Below are positions 26,326-34,736 of a DNA stretch of 64,000 bases, one piece after another. The notes under the pieces were generated by a model. That model did not search any database. It was not told the DNA's origin and saw only the letters and a program-made list of their open reading frames with translations. The translations under genes and the position numbers were made by a program. Source of the stretch: Hoeflea_A sp965228785. GTDB taxonomy: Bacteria > Pseudomonadota > Alphaproteobacteria > Rhizobiales > Rhizobiaceae. How positions within the stretch are numbered: position 1 is the stretch's first letter; each line of letters begins with the position of its first letter. Location of the stretch: positions 1,116,001-1,180,000 of the forward strand of contig CBDDIF010000001.1 in NCBI GenBank assembly GCA_965228785.1, written 5' to 3'.

Positions 26326-27531
26326 CTAGGTCCGCAATCGGATATCGAGCGCGCTCAGTACCCGGCCAATCTTGTTGCCGAAGGTAACCCCGCCGCCGCC
26401 TGCAAACAGAAGCCCGACCGGGCGGCGCTGGCTGTCCCAAGTCCAAATCAACGAACCGGAGTCACCACCTTGACTGAAGGTATCCCGAACGCCCCGGATG
26501 GCCAGTTGATCTCTATATAGTGCAGTGCGGCCAGAACCGAAGTTAACTCGAATTGTAGCCGAGATGTCGGTCACCCTGCCAGCCTTTAACTGGGTTGTGC
26601 GGCCCGTCTTGCCCACGATCATGCCACGAAAAGCAGCTCTTGGATTGGAGCTGACACTGAACTCACTAAAGCCGCTGCCCGATCGATATACAAACTGGCG
26701 TTTGACCCGGTCATGCCAACACCAACCCGTCGCGCAATCAACGTAGTTTGGTGCGCCGGAGAAATTGATCGGAACATACCGCTCGAGAATTGCAACACGG
26801 TCGCGCGGATTTTGTCCTCCATCTGCACGACCCGGTTGGATTATGGAGTCGCCGTAGCGGCCGCCGTTCGAGTTCGCCAACACGTGATTGTTGGACAGCA
26901 TCAAAACTCGACGATTACGTGGCGCCGATCGTCCAGTCGCCAGTGCGCCCATAGTGCCAGCGGTAATTCGATAGTGACCAACAGAAATGCCACAGGGTGC
27001 AGGTCGGGCCTTATGGCGGTGGGGCTGAGTATCGATGAACCCTGTTTCGAAAACATTGAGTGCCATCGAATCGTTCGTTACTGATTTGATTCCGTAGTCG
27101 TCATGAAGGCATTGGCGGGTCTTCTCTTGTCCCAGCTTTTCCGCGGTATAAACGTTCAGAACCAACGAGCCCGGTCCATCGGGCCCGATCTGATCCATGT
27201 CGATTTCAGGTGACCCTATTCCGACGCCCTGGATCATATCGTCATTATCAACATCGATGAGGCCTTGAGCGCTGACTTGGGCCTCAACCTTGGCGCTTAA
27301 CAGCGATTCGATCTCAGCCTTTGCCTCCAGAAGGTCGGAAGGTGCATCGTCATCCGCAGCGGAAGGACCAGACATTTCTTCCTCGTGGAGCTGGTTTTCC
27401 AACGCCTCGTCATCGGGTGGATTGAGCATCTCTACGTCATCTTCTAAGAATTCATCAGATTCCTGTATTTCGTTGTTGTCAGGAACCGCTGGTTCATCAT
27501 ATTTGCTGACTTTCTTCTTGTCTTTGGCCAT
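26326..27531 (-). CDS. Trypsin-fold serine protease, NAL1-like
   Basis: A 401-residue protein. Residues 1-90 are highly acidic and probably disordered; 95-165 form a small domain; 180-401 form a chymotrypsin-like protease. The triad is visible: H216 in MLSNNHVLAN, D265 in PNYVDCATGW and S358 in SQGGDSGSLIW. GKTGRTTQLKAGRV is the typical block before the serine. No signal peptide or membrane helix is present, so it is cytosolic unless exported another way. Base composition is lower in GC than its neighbours, suggesting transfer. It is preceded by a very AT-rich promoter region. Confidence 0.8.
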   Translation of the reverse strand: MAKDKKKVSKYDEPAVPDNNEIQESDEFLEDDVEMLNPPDDEALENQLHEEEMSGPSAADDDAPSDLLEAKAEIESLLSAKVEAQVSAQGLIDVDNDDMIQGVGIGSPEIDMDQIGPDGPGSLVLNVYTAEKLGQEKTRQCLHDDYGIKSVTNDSMALNVFETGFIDTQPHRHKARPAPCGISVGHYRITAGTMGALATGRSAPRNRRVLMLSNNHVLANSNGGRYGDSIIQPGRADGGQNPRDRVAILERYVPINFSGAPNYVDCATGWCWHDRVKRQFVYRSGSGFSEFSVSSNPRAAFRGMIVGKTGRTTQLKAGRVTDISATIRVNFGSGRTALYRDQLAIRGVRDTFSQGGDSGSLIWTWDSQRRPVGLLFAGGGGVTFGNKIGRVLSALDIRLRT

Positions 27532-27862
27532 AATTAAGCTCCATAATTGCCAGAAAAATTTTCTGATTATAAATTAGTAATATTTTTTTTGGAAAATATA
27601 TGTGATAATTCGCACATATATATGTTTATTTTTTTATATTGAAAATGAGAATTGCTTTGTAATAATATTGTGATTATGCAACGAGTTTTAGGATGATTTT
27701 TTCATCTTTTTGTTTGTAATTTATATAGATTTGTCGATCGGAAGTTATTGGCGAGAAATCACAATGTGACCGGATAAGAGCTGTTTCTTGCCAAAATCTT
27801 CGAATTAGCTACAGTATTGCCAGGTGGGGTTGTGAACACGTCGAAAGCGGGTGGACTGAGTC
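27532..27862. other. AT-rich intergenic region
   Basis: A gap of 331 bases between the divergent protease and membrane-regulator genes. The part from about 27540 to 27735 is strikingly AT-rich with long T and A runs, unlike anything else in the window. No gene is visible. It is a likely site for xenogeneic silencing proteins (MucR/Ros- or H-NS-like) and must hold the protease promoter. Confidence 0.6.
27596..27621. promoter_or_regulatory. Inverted repeat upstream of the protease gene
   Basis: Perfect 9-base arms ATATATGTG and CACATATAT with an 8-base spacer, 65 bases upstream of the protease start. It could be an operator or part of the AT-rich silencer region. Confidence 0.4.
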
Positions 27863-28564
27863 ATGACCCACTATTTCATTCTCATCATCGTGATGATCCT
27901 TGCGGGTGCGGCCGGCGGTTTTGCCAGTTGGCTGCTGGCGCCGGCCGAGGAACAGGAGGGTGGTGGTGGCGTGCGGTTCGGCATGTTCGGATACGTCGCG
28001 GTCGGCATCGTCGCCGCTTTTGTCGTGCCGTTGTTTTTGAGCATGGCACAAAGCGACCTGATCGGAGACGAGACGAAAATCGCCGATCTCAGCAATATCT
28101 TTGTTTTCGTAGGGTTTTGCATCATCGCCGGCTTTTCAGCCCGGGCCTTCATCCAGACGATTTCAGACCGCCTGTTGGCCGAGGTGCAGCAGGTTCGCGA
28201 TCAGCAGATCGAAACCACCGACCAGATGGAAGAATTGCGCGACAATGTGACGGAGCGAGCGCCGGTTCTCAACACTGATGAAGGACCGGAAGGTGTTGCT
28301 GACATTGATCCGGAAGTCCGCACGATTGCGGAGGCACTGTCAACGGACGAAGTTGCGGCGCTCAAAGCCACGGCGCAGATGACCATGCGTACCCGCACCG
28401 GCATCGCGCGAGATGGCGAGATTGCCACCAACCGGATTGCGTCAGTTTTGGAAAACCTCATCACCAAAGGCCTCATCGAGCGGACGCAGTCTGAACGCAC
28501 TGGCAATCTGCGTTTCAAAGTGACAGCAAGGGGTATCGACGCGCTTAGGGCAATATCTGCGTAA
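27863..28564 (+). CDS. Membrane protein with YEATS-associated-type helix and winged helix
   Basis: A 233-residue protein with three N-terminal membrane helices (about residues 4-26, 42-62, 77-95). The third, IFVFVGFCIIAGFSARAFIQ, with TISDRLLAEVQ following, matches the 'YEATS-associated helix' membrane type. A coiled coil (about 100-130) leads to a C-terminal winged-helix domain (about 150-233; EIATNRIASVLENLITKGLI, then ERTGNLRFKVTARGIDAL). This gives a membrane-tethered DNA-binding layout. No YEATS domain gene lies next to it. Role unknown; a link to stress or conflict systems is inference. Confidence 0.6.
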   Translation: MTHYFILIIVMILAGAAGGFASWLLAPAEEQEGGGGVRFGMFGYVAVGIVAAFVVPLFLSMAQSDLIGDETKIADLSNIFVFVGFCIIAGFSARAFIQTISDRLLAEVQQVRDQQIETTDQMEELRDNVTERAPVLNTDEGPEGVADIDPEVRTIAEALSTDEVAALKATAQMTMRTRTGIARDGEIATNRIASVLENLITKGLIERTQSERTGNLRFKVTARGIDALRAISA

Positions 28565-28687
28565 CCGAAGTGTGAGTTTCCGCGACTTCCGATGGTGTCG
28601 GCAATTCCGAACCGGTTGTCGTGTGGCGGTTTGCTTGCTGCTGAATTGCCCTTAAAGGTTGTGCGTGTATAAAATTCACCCTACTCG

Positions 28688-28707
28688 TGTTGATGTTGCT
28701 ATCAACA
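28688..28707. promoter_or_regulatory. Palindrome before the secreted-protein gene
   Basis: Perfect inverted repeat TGTTGAT - GTTGCT - ATCAACA immediately before a GGAAGGGAG ribosome-binding-like stretch (28712-28720). Probable operator or leader hairpin of the following gene. Confidence 0.35.
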
Positions 28708-28756
28708 ACTTGGAAGGGAGAACAGCCATAGGGCGGCTATTCTGACGATTGTTCTG

Positions 28757-29584
28757 ATGGTGTCTTTCGCCGGACCGTTGGTCTCACGGGCAGAAGCAGC
28801 ATCAAGGACCACCGCAATTCCTCCGGAAGATGCGGTTTTGATAGAACACTATTATGAGCAATCAATTTGGTGCCGATTTTTCGAGAACGACCATCGAAGG
28901 CTGACGGATAAGGAACGAGACCTCGCATGCGAGCGGCAAAAAGTGCTGGGACGCGTCCTCTTCGACAAACGGTATTGTTGGGACCGATCCGAGGTTGAAT
29001 GGGTTAAATGCGAGGATCTGCCGCTGTTCGAGCTTTTGGACCAGCGGCCGATCGGGTCGAAACCGACCGATTGGTGGCACGGCAGATTTGTATTCGATAT
29101 GTACAAGGGGCGCGGCTGCACCGATCACGATGGGATTGTCACCTACGAGGGCTCCCGGATTGTCTATAGGGAGCTTGATTGCGTGGTCCTGAGGACTATC
29201 GATTTTCCGGCCATATCGGCTGTCGCGCTGGATTTGCGTTGCGGTGGCGAAGCCGATGATGAGCTGGAATACGATTTACAGGAGATCCTCGTGCCGAATG
29301 CCGATGGATCCGCTGAACCGGGAGGTGTGTTATCCGGTCGGGATCTCGGGTTGGCATCTGGAGAATTTCTGTCTCAAGGCATCCGAGCCTGCAAACCCGC
29401 ACTTAGTTTTCGAAGAAGCTCGGCAAGAACTTCTGCTTCGTCAGAAGTCAGAATGCCGCCGATCAGAGATTTGTTGGTTGAGACGAGTTCTTCGACGATT
29501 TTCTCCGCAAGTTCTGCGCCCCTTGGGGTCAAGCGAACCAATCGGCTCCGCTTATCTTTCGGGTTTTCGATACGCTCAATGTAG
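28757..29584 (+). CDS. Unrecognised secreted Cys-containing protein, possibly decayed
   Basis: The frame encodes up to 275 residues. The N-terminus (MVSFAGPLVSRAEA) looks like the second half of a signal peptide: in-frame codons upstream read RAAILTIVL, but no ATG, GTG or TTG lies between the good ribosome binding site (28712-28720) and ATG 28757. The mature part has about six cysteines (WCRFF, ACERQ, CWDR, KCED, GCTDH, DCVV). The last 70 codons run antisense through the MarR gene and look non-native. Start and end both appear damaged, so this may be a pseudogene. Function unknown. Confidence 0.4.
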   Translation: MVSFAGPLVSRAEAASRTTAIPPEDAVLIEHYYEQSIWCRFFENDHRRLTDKERDLACERQKVLGRVLFDKRYCWDRSEVEWVKCEDLPLFELLDQRPIGSKPTDWWHGRFVFDMYKGRGCTDHDGIVTYEGSRIVYRELDCVVLRTIDFPAISAVALDLRCGGEADDELEYDLQEILVPNADGSAEPGGVLSGRDLGLASGEFLSQGIRACKPALSFRRSSARTSASSEVRMPPIRDLLVETSSSTIFSASSAPLGVKRTNRLRLSFGFSIRSM

Positions 29585-29856
29585 CCCGACTTGGTAAGGC
29601 CATGCATCATCTTGGTCATGCCACCAGAGGTGACCTGGGCTGCGGTATAGAGCTGCGTTGGTGACAGGACGTGCTCGGGTGCAGCCGACCGTAGCGATGA
29701 CAATGCGAGAAATTGCGACCAACTGACGCCGTGGCTTTCCACGATTCGGTGGTCGTTATCCCAGATGTAATTTCGGCTGCGAAAAAGCCCGGGGACTATC
29801 CGCGCTTCCGCAGGACGTTCCGTCAGCCAGCTGGGTTCGTCTTCGTCGCTCATCAC
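29374..29856 (-). CDS. MarR family transcriptional regulator
   Basis: A 160-residue winged-helix regulator. The recognition helix region is SPTQLYTAAQVTSGGMTKMMHGLTKSGYI and the wing is NPKDKRSRLVRLTPRG, both standard for MarR. It is divergent from a four-helix membrane protein at 30070, and two identical palindromes in the 213-base gap are the likely operators. The effector is unknown. Confidence 0.9.
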   Translation of the reverse strand: MMSDEDEPSWLTERPAEARIVPGLFRSRNYIWDNDHRIVESHGVSWSQFLALSSLRSAAPEHVLSPTQLYTAAQVTSGGMTKMMHGLTKSGYIERIENPKDKRSRLVRLTPRGAELAEKIVEELVSTNKSLIGGILTSDEAEVLAELLRKLSAGLQARMP

Positions 29857-29881
29857 CTTCTCCTTATCACAGTGGATTAAT

Positions 29882-29893
29882 CTTTCTGGAAAG
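29882..29893. promoter_or_regulatory. MarR operator candidate, copy 1
   Basis: CTTTCTGGAAAG, an inverted repeat with arms CTTTC and GAAAG, 26 bases upstream of the MarR start. The same 12 bases recur at 29922, 40 bases away, about four helical turns. Confidence 0.65.
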
Positions 29894-29921
29894 ACTTGTC
29901 AGGATGGTTTGACGAAACTAC

Positions 29922-29933
29922 CTTTCTGGAAAG
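29922..29933. promoter_or_regulatory. MarR operator candidate, copy 2
   Basis: Second exact copy of CTTTCTGGAAAG, in the gap between the divergent MarR and membrane-protein genes. Same-face spacing with copy 1 suggests cooperative dimers controlling both promoters. Confidence 0.65.
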
Positions 29934-30069
29934 ATAATTATTCAAGTCAGGCACGTGCACCAATCGCTGACCACCATCGTCAAGCTCGATTAACGAACCA
30001 CCGCTGAGTCAGCAGGTTTGATCACGACGTAGGGCCGGATTTTACGAGCCAAGCAGGAGAGGCTAAGAC

Positions 30070-30462
30070 ATGTCGGAACATACCTATCCCAAGTGGATCT
30101 ACTATTACCTTTGGTTCGTCACGGCCGTCTCGGTAGGCTTCGCCATCATCATTTACACCAACCCCGCCGTCATGTGGGGTCAGTGGGAGGCCGCCGGTGC
30201 CGCCGGAGCCTTCAGTGTGGCCGGTCCTGCGGGTCTGTTCTGTGCACGGAACCTCGGTACGGCGGCCATGGGCGCCTATGCGCTTTTGCACAAGTCTCGA
30301 CCAATGATGGAGTGCTTTCTGGTATTCAGGATCGTGGTGGATTTCCTCGATGGCGTCCATGCGCTGATCGGAGGTAATACGCCGATTGTTGTGATCGGCT
30401 TCAGCGCGGCAGCCCTGCAATTGTTCATGATCGTCAAGTTGCATCAGTCGGCCAAAGCCTGA
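30070..30462 (+). CDS. Four-helix membrane protein, unknown function
   Basis: A 130-residue protein with four predicted membrane helices (about residues 10-28, 45-75, 80-100, 105-125), resembling the DUF4345/DUF4267 type of small membrane proteins. Conserved-looking polar residues in the membrane include RNLGTAAMG and FRIVVDFLDGVH. An AGGAG ribosome site precedes the ATG. It is divergent from MarR with shared palindromes, so it is probably MarR-controlled. Confidence 0.65.
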   Translation: MSEHTYPKWIYYYLWFVTAVSVGFAIIIYTNPAVMWGQWEAAGAAGAFSVAGPAGLFCARNLGTAAMGAYALLHKSRPMMECFLVFRIVVDFLDGVHALIGGNTPIVVIGFSAAALQLFMIVKLHQSAKA

Positions 30463-30611
30463 AATAATGCGCAAATTGTGCTGAAACTGTCCACGCTATC
30501 GTCTGAATGGTGATCTATCAGACTGTCATAGCCGGGTTTTCCCCGACCTGAGGTCAGCGCGACCCAAGCGCTGACAATGGCCGATTTTCAGATCAACACG
30601 GACGGACCTAC

Positions 30612-32405
30612 ATGTTTACCCAGAAGAGCCGAGGCTGGCTGACACTCGATCTCACGCAGATCGTCGCACGGTTTCCGGTACCTTTGGCGATCAGCGTCGC
30701 CTTTGTCATCATCGCCAACCTGGAGATTGCGGATGCCATCGATCTGCCGTCGTTTCGCTGGGAGCGTCCGAGCCAAGGTGTGATCACACTGGATCAGGTG
30801 TACAGCGCTCTGGCGTCAGGCTTCTTCGCTTCAGGCGCGGCGCATCTCTTTGCGGAAGGCCGGCGCTGGGGTCGACCAGCGGGCGTCGTGTTGGCCCTGG
30901 CGAGCGCAGTGGTCGTCGGCCTGATCTGCTGGAACATGCGCACACTCGATGTTCAGTTTCTGTTTATGCTTCCAGCTCTCATTTTGGCCGTAACGGTGGC
31001 GGGCTACTTGCGGCGGGGCGTCAGCTGTAACGCCTTGTGGATGTTCAATGCCCGCCTCGCCCTGGCGACGTTGACCGCGATCCTGGCCATGGTGATTTTT
31101 GGAGCCGGCCTATCGGCGATCATCGAAAGTGTCAGCTACCTCTTTGGTGTCCACATTGGCTCCGACGCGCACGAGCATATCTGGATGACCGGCGCAACAT
31201 TGATCGCACCTGTTGTCGGGCTGTCCATGGTGTCGCGCGATCTCGACGAGGGCTTCGACCCGGCAGACCGACCCGGCTTGCTGGTCAACAGCATTTCACG
31301 GTTGCTCAACTACCTGCTCATTCCGTTGGCGCTGGTCTATATCGTCATCCTGCATCTCTATGCCGGAAAGATGCTGTTGGAATGGGAACTGCCACGAGGC
31401 CAAGTCGGCATCATGGTTGTCGTGTTCTCCATCGGCGGCACGGCGATCTGGATGATTGCATCTCCGTGGCGAGACAGCGGTTCGGCACTGGTCCGGTTTT
31501 TCGAGCGCTACTATTTCTGGTTTCTTATCGTGCCGCTTGTTCTTTTGAGCATCGGAACATGGCGGCGGATTTCCGACTATGGCGTGACCCCCGACCGTTA
31601 TGGGCTGGTTGCCGTCGGGTTCTGGATTGCGGTTCTGATCATATCTTTCGCCATTGTTTCGCGAACCGGATCGCTGCGCCTCATGCTCGGATCGCTGGCC
31701 ATTGTTCTTGCAGTTTCCGCGTTCGGACCATGGGGTGCCCGGTCAATATCGGCTGACAACCAGTTCACGCGATTGATCGCTCTGATGGAGAAGCAGGGGT
31801 ATTTTCAGGACGGCGTGTTGACGATTCCTGCCTCGATCGACGCTGATCTTTCGAAAGAGGGCGCTTCGATTGTGTCCTATCTCACTTTCAACGGTCACGT
31901 CCGAAAGCTGAAACCGCATTTCTCAGGCCGTCCGGATAACCCGTTCGATGGTGAGAAGGAGTATGTGAGATTCGATGAAGTCGCGAGCCTGTTGAAGTTT
32001 TCCTACCAGCCAAATGACGACCGAAACTACCGGGTCAACTTCAGTGCGGATGGTCCATTCGTGACCGAATTGTCAGCGGACACCCTGTTTTCAGGGCCGC
32101 ATACGATCAAGAAGGAGGCACAGCAAGATGATCAGAGCAGTGCCGTCCCGTCTATCTTTCACGATGGAGAATCGGTGAAGATCAGCTACCAGGACCAGCA
32201 TTGGAGTCTCGATATCAAGACGCTGATCAATGAGGCGCTTGAAGCAGAACAGGATGACAAGTCCGAAGCGCTGGTTTTGCCTCTTGAGAGTGACCAGGGC
32301 GCGGGGCGCCTGGTGCTCATTTGGGTCTCAGGCTATGTCGATGATGGCGAGGTAGATAGCTTTACAGGAACAGCTAATCTCTTTCTGCCCGTCAAATCGC
32401 CCTAG
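30612..32405 (+). CDS. DUF4153 domain membrane protein
   Basis: A 597-residue polytopic membrane protein with about eleven helices in the first 390 residues and a soluble C-terminal domain (about 395-597) probably outside the membrane. The block RRISDYGVTPDRYGLV is characteristic of DUF4153 proteins. Function is unknown. It is convergent with the hydroxyacid dehydrogenase at 32411, with five bases between stops. Confidence 0.8.
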   Translation: MFTQKSRGWLTLDLTQIVARFPVPLAISVAFVIIANLEIADAIDLPSFRWERPSQGVITLDQVYSALASGFFASGAAHLFAEGRRWGRPAGVVLALASAVVVGLICWNMRTLDVQFLFMLPALILAVTVAGYLRRGVSCNALWMFNARLALATLTAILAMVIFGAGLSAIIESVSYLFGVHIGSDAHEHIWMTGATLIAPVVGLSMVSRDLDEGFDPADRPGLLVNSISRLLNYLLIPLALVYIVILHLYAGKMLLEWELPRGQVGIMVVVFSIGGTAIWMIASPWRDSGSALVRFFERYYFWFLIVPLVLLSIGTWRRISDYGVTPDRYGLVAVGFWIAVLIISFAIVSRTGSLRLMLGSLAIVLAVSAFGPWGARSISADNQFTRLIALMEKQGYFQDGVLTIPASIDADLSKEGASIVSYLTFNGHVRKLKPHFSGRPDNPFDGEKEYVRFDEVASLLKFSYQPNDDRNYRVNFSADGPFVTELSADTLFSGPHTIKKEAQQDDQSSAVPSIFHDGESVKISYQDQHWSLDIKTLINEALEAEQDDKSEALVLPLESDQGAGRLVLIWVSGYVDDGEVDSFTGTANLFLPVKSP

Positions 32406-32410
32406 ACTGA

Positions 32411-33379
32411 TCAATACCCTCGGTCTGGATCGACGACGTTTTCAAGAGGCTCGCCGTTCTTCCATCGCGAGAGGTTGTCCGAAAACATATCGAGGGAGTC
32501 CAGCTCCCATCCATCGAACACGCTGGAACAGTGGGGTGAGATCAGGGCGTTCTCGATCTCCCACAGCGGGTTGTCCGGTGGCAGCGGTTCCGTTTCGAAT
32601 ACGTCGAGCGCGGCGGCTCTGATCTTTCCGCTGGTCAGGGCGTCTATCAGTGCCTGCTGGTTGACGATGCCGCCGCGGGAGACATCGATCAGGACTGTGC
32701 TCTCCTTCATAGCGGCAAAGGCCTGCTGGTCGATCAGATTGCGGGTCGACTCCAATAGCGGCGCGCAGACCGCGATGATGTCTGCGCGTGGCCACAATTC
32801 GCCAAGCCTACCGCTGGCGTGGACTTCGTCGACATGATCGACGGGTGATGGGCGGGCCCTGGTGCCGATCACCGTCATGCCGAGCGCCTTGGCGAGCCGA
32901 GCGACCTGTTTGCCGGTGCTGCCGAGGCCGACGATCAGCAGCGTTTTGCCACGCAGCGGTGTCATCATCCGGCCGGGCCAGGTGCGTTGGCGCTTGTCTG
33001 CGTTGAGGCCGGGGATGTTGAGCGAAAAGTGCAGGGCGCAGCCGATGATATATTCGGCCATGGCATGGGCCGCGACGCCGGCCGAGTTCGTAACGGTGGT
33101 GCGGGTGGTGTCCCAGCCGCGCAGATGGTCGATGCCGGAGCCACCGACGGAAATCCACTTCGGACCACGGGGTCCGATCAGGGCTTCACGCGGGAAACCC
33201 GGGGTGCCGGCGAAGCGGATCGAATAGACGATGTCTGGCTGAACATCCTCCACCAACCCGTCCATTGCGGCGTAGCTGTCGCACGGCGTCATGGCGACGT
33301 CCGCATGGGTCGCTCGCAGGCGTTCGATCAGCGGATCCGGTTCGGCGGCGTGGACGATGAGCTTCAACGGTTCGGTCAT
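32411..33379 (-). CDS. D-2-hydroxyacid dehydrogenase
   Basis: A 322-residue NAD(P)-dependent dehydrogenase of the D-isomer-specific family. The Rossmann motif is VGLGSTGKQVARLAKALG. The catalytic Arg is in DVSRGGIVN, Glu in ALDVFETEPLP and His in ALISPHCSS. It is the last gene of the minus-strand catabolic operon, 7 bases after the MmgE/PrpD gene, and could reduce or oxidise a keto/hydroxy acid produced by the pathway. Substrate unknown; a glyoxylate/hydroxypyruvate reductase-type role is possible. Confidence 0.87.
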   Translation of the reverse strand: MTEPLKLIVHAAEPDPLIERLRATHADVAMTPCDSYAAMDGLVEDVQPDIVYSIRFAGTPGFPREALIGPRGPKWISVGGSGIDHLRGWDTTRTTVTNSAGVAAHAMAEYIIGCALHFSLNIPGLNADKRQRTWPGRMMTPLRGKTLLIVGLGSTGKQVARLAKALGMTVIGTRARPSPVDHVDEVHASGRLGELWPRADIIAVCAPLLESTRNLIDQQAFAAMKESTVLIDVSRGGIVNQQALIDALTSGKIRAAALDVFETEPLPPDNPLWEIENALISPHCSSVFDGWELDSLDMFSDNLSRWKNGEPLENVVDPDRGY

Positions 33380-33386
33380 GGGGGCC

Positions 33387-34736
33387 TCAGGGTTTCGGAT
33401 AGACCAGCGGGCTCAGACCGCTGAACGGGGCGTCGTCCAGCAGGTCTTCACGCATCTTCCATATCGCGCCGGCGCGTGCCTCCGGCAAAGGTGGCATGGT
33501 CATGGTCATGAATTTGGTCTGGATTTCGTCGTCCGTCATCGGTGCCTCCGGCCCGCCCCGAGCGTGCACATCGCCCGATTCAAGCGTACGACCATCCTTG
33601 AGGTTCACGGTGACATCTGACCAGCGCCCCGCCGGAAAGCGGACGTTGTGGCGGTCGTCTTCAACGACTTTGATCGTTGGAAGAAGCCGCACCACTTCAG
33701 GATCCTCGAAGGCCTGCGGAGCAATTTCCTCGGGGCCAAGCCGGTTGTGGACCAGCAGGGCAGCGATGGCGTAGCGCAGGCTGTATTGCGCCTGCGAGGT
33801 CGTCAGCGGCACGCCTGGAAAAAGCGCTGCTGCTGCTTGGAACGTTCGAACCTCGACCGTGTTGATATCGGCCGGCGCGAAGGGGGTTTGGTCCATCAGC
33901 AAACGTGTGGCGTCGATGGCGGCGTGCGCCCACCGGCAGACCGGATAGGGCTTGATGTAGTTCTTTTCGACGGTCCAGAAACGTCCGAGGTCCTGCCAGT
34001 GTTCCGCGACCGCAGGGTCCTCCACGGTGAGCGCCGGTGCGCCGGCAAAGCCTCGCTGCGCCAGGAGGGCCGCGCTGACCCCAGTCATCGCTCCGACGCC
34101 GGAGCCGTCATGCAGCATCGTCGGATTGTCGATCTCGCGCATCATCTGGCTGCGCGGGCCATGATATTCGGCGATGCCGAACGCCTGGCGCAAAACCTCC
34201 GATCCAGTGCCGTTCAGCCGGCAGCCGAGCGCAGCGGCGCCGAGTGCATTCCAGGCCCCCGATGTGTGGTAGTCATTGACCGTTGCGTGCAGGGCAATGC
34301 CGGCGCGTGCCGCAACCTCATAGGCAATGACCATGGCTTCCAAGGCCTGGCGACCGCTCAGATCCGGTTGCTGTTCCGCGAAGGCCAGCAGGGCCGGAAC
34401 CACGGCGCAGCCGATATGTCCCTTGGTGGGATTGTAGCCGTCATGGCCATCGAGATTGTCGATCTGGGTGGCATTGGCGTAGGCGGCGCCGGCGAGGCTC
34501 GCCCGCCGGCCGTCGAACAACAGTCTTGCACTGGAAGTCGGCGTTCCGGCAGCGAGGAACTCGACGGCGAAATCGCGGGCGATGCGTCCGGCCTCGAGAC
34601 TGGCCGCCCCGGCGGCAACCCCGATCGTATCGATCAGCAGAGTAGCCGCCATGGCCAGTGCGCTGTCGGGAATGGCCGTATCTCCCAGCGCAAAATCGGC
34701 AATGCGATCGAAGCGGTCGGGTGCCATTGAATCCAT
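33387..34736 (-). CDS. MmgE/PrpD family protein
   Basis: A 449-residue member of the MmgE/PrpD family, which includes 2-methylcitrate dehydratase, cis-aconitate decarboxylase and iminodisuccinate epimerase-type enzymes. The family blocks GHDGYNPTKGHIGCAVVPAL and YEVAARAG are present. The start overlaps the stop of the MttB-like gene (TAATG), with GGGGAG upstream, so translation is coupled. In this operon it may dehydrate, isomerise or epimerise a dicarboxylate-like intermediate. Confidence 0.87.
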   Translation of the reverse strand: MDSMAPDRFDRIADFALGDTAIPDSALAMAATLLIDTIGVAAGAASLEAGRIARDFAVEFLAAGTPTSSARLLFDGRRASLAGAAYANATQIDNLDGHDGYNPTKGHIGCAVVPALLAFAEQQPDLSGRQALEAMVIAYEVAARAGIALHATVNDYHTSGAWNALGAAALGCRLNGTGSEVLRQAFGIAEYHGPRSQMMREIDNPTMLHDGSGVGAMTGVSAALLAQRGFAGAPALTVEDPAVAEHWQDLGRFWTVEKNYIKPYPVCRWAHAAIDATRLLMDQTPFAPADINTVEVRTFQAAAALFPGVPLTTSQAQYSLRYAIAALLVHNRLGPEEIAPQAFEDPEVVRLLPTIKVVEDDRHNVRFPAGRWSDVTVNLKDGRTLESGDVHARGGPEAPMTDDEIQTKFMTMTMPPLPEARAGAIWKMREDLLDDAPFSGLSPLVYPKP

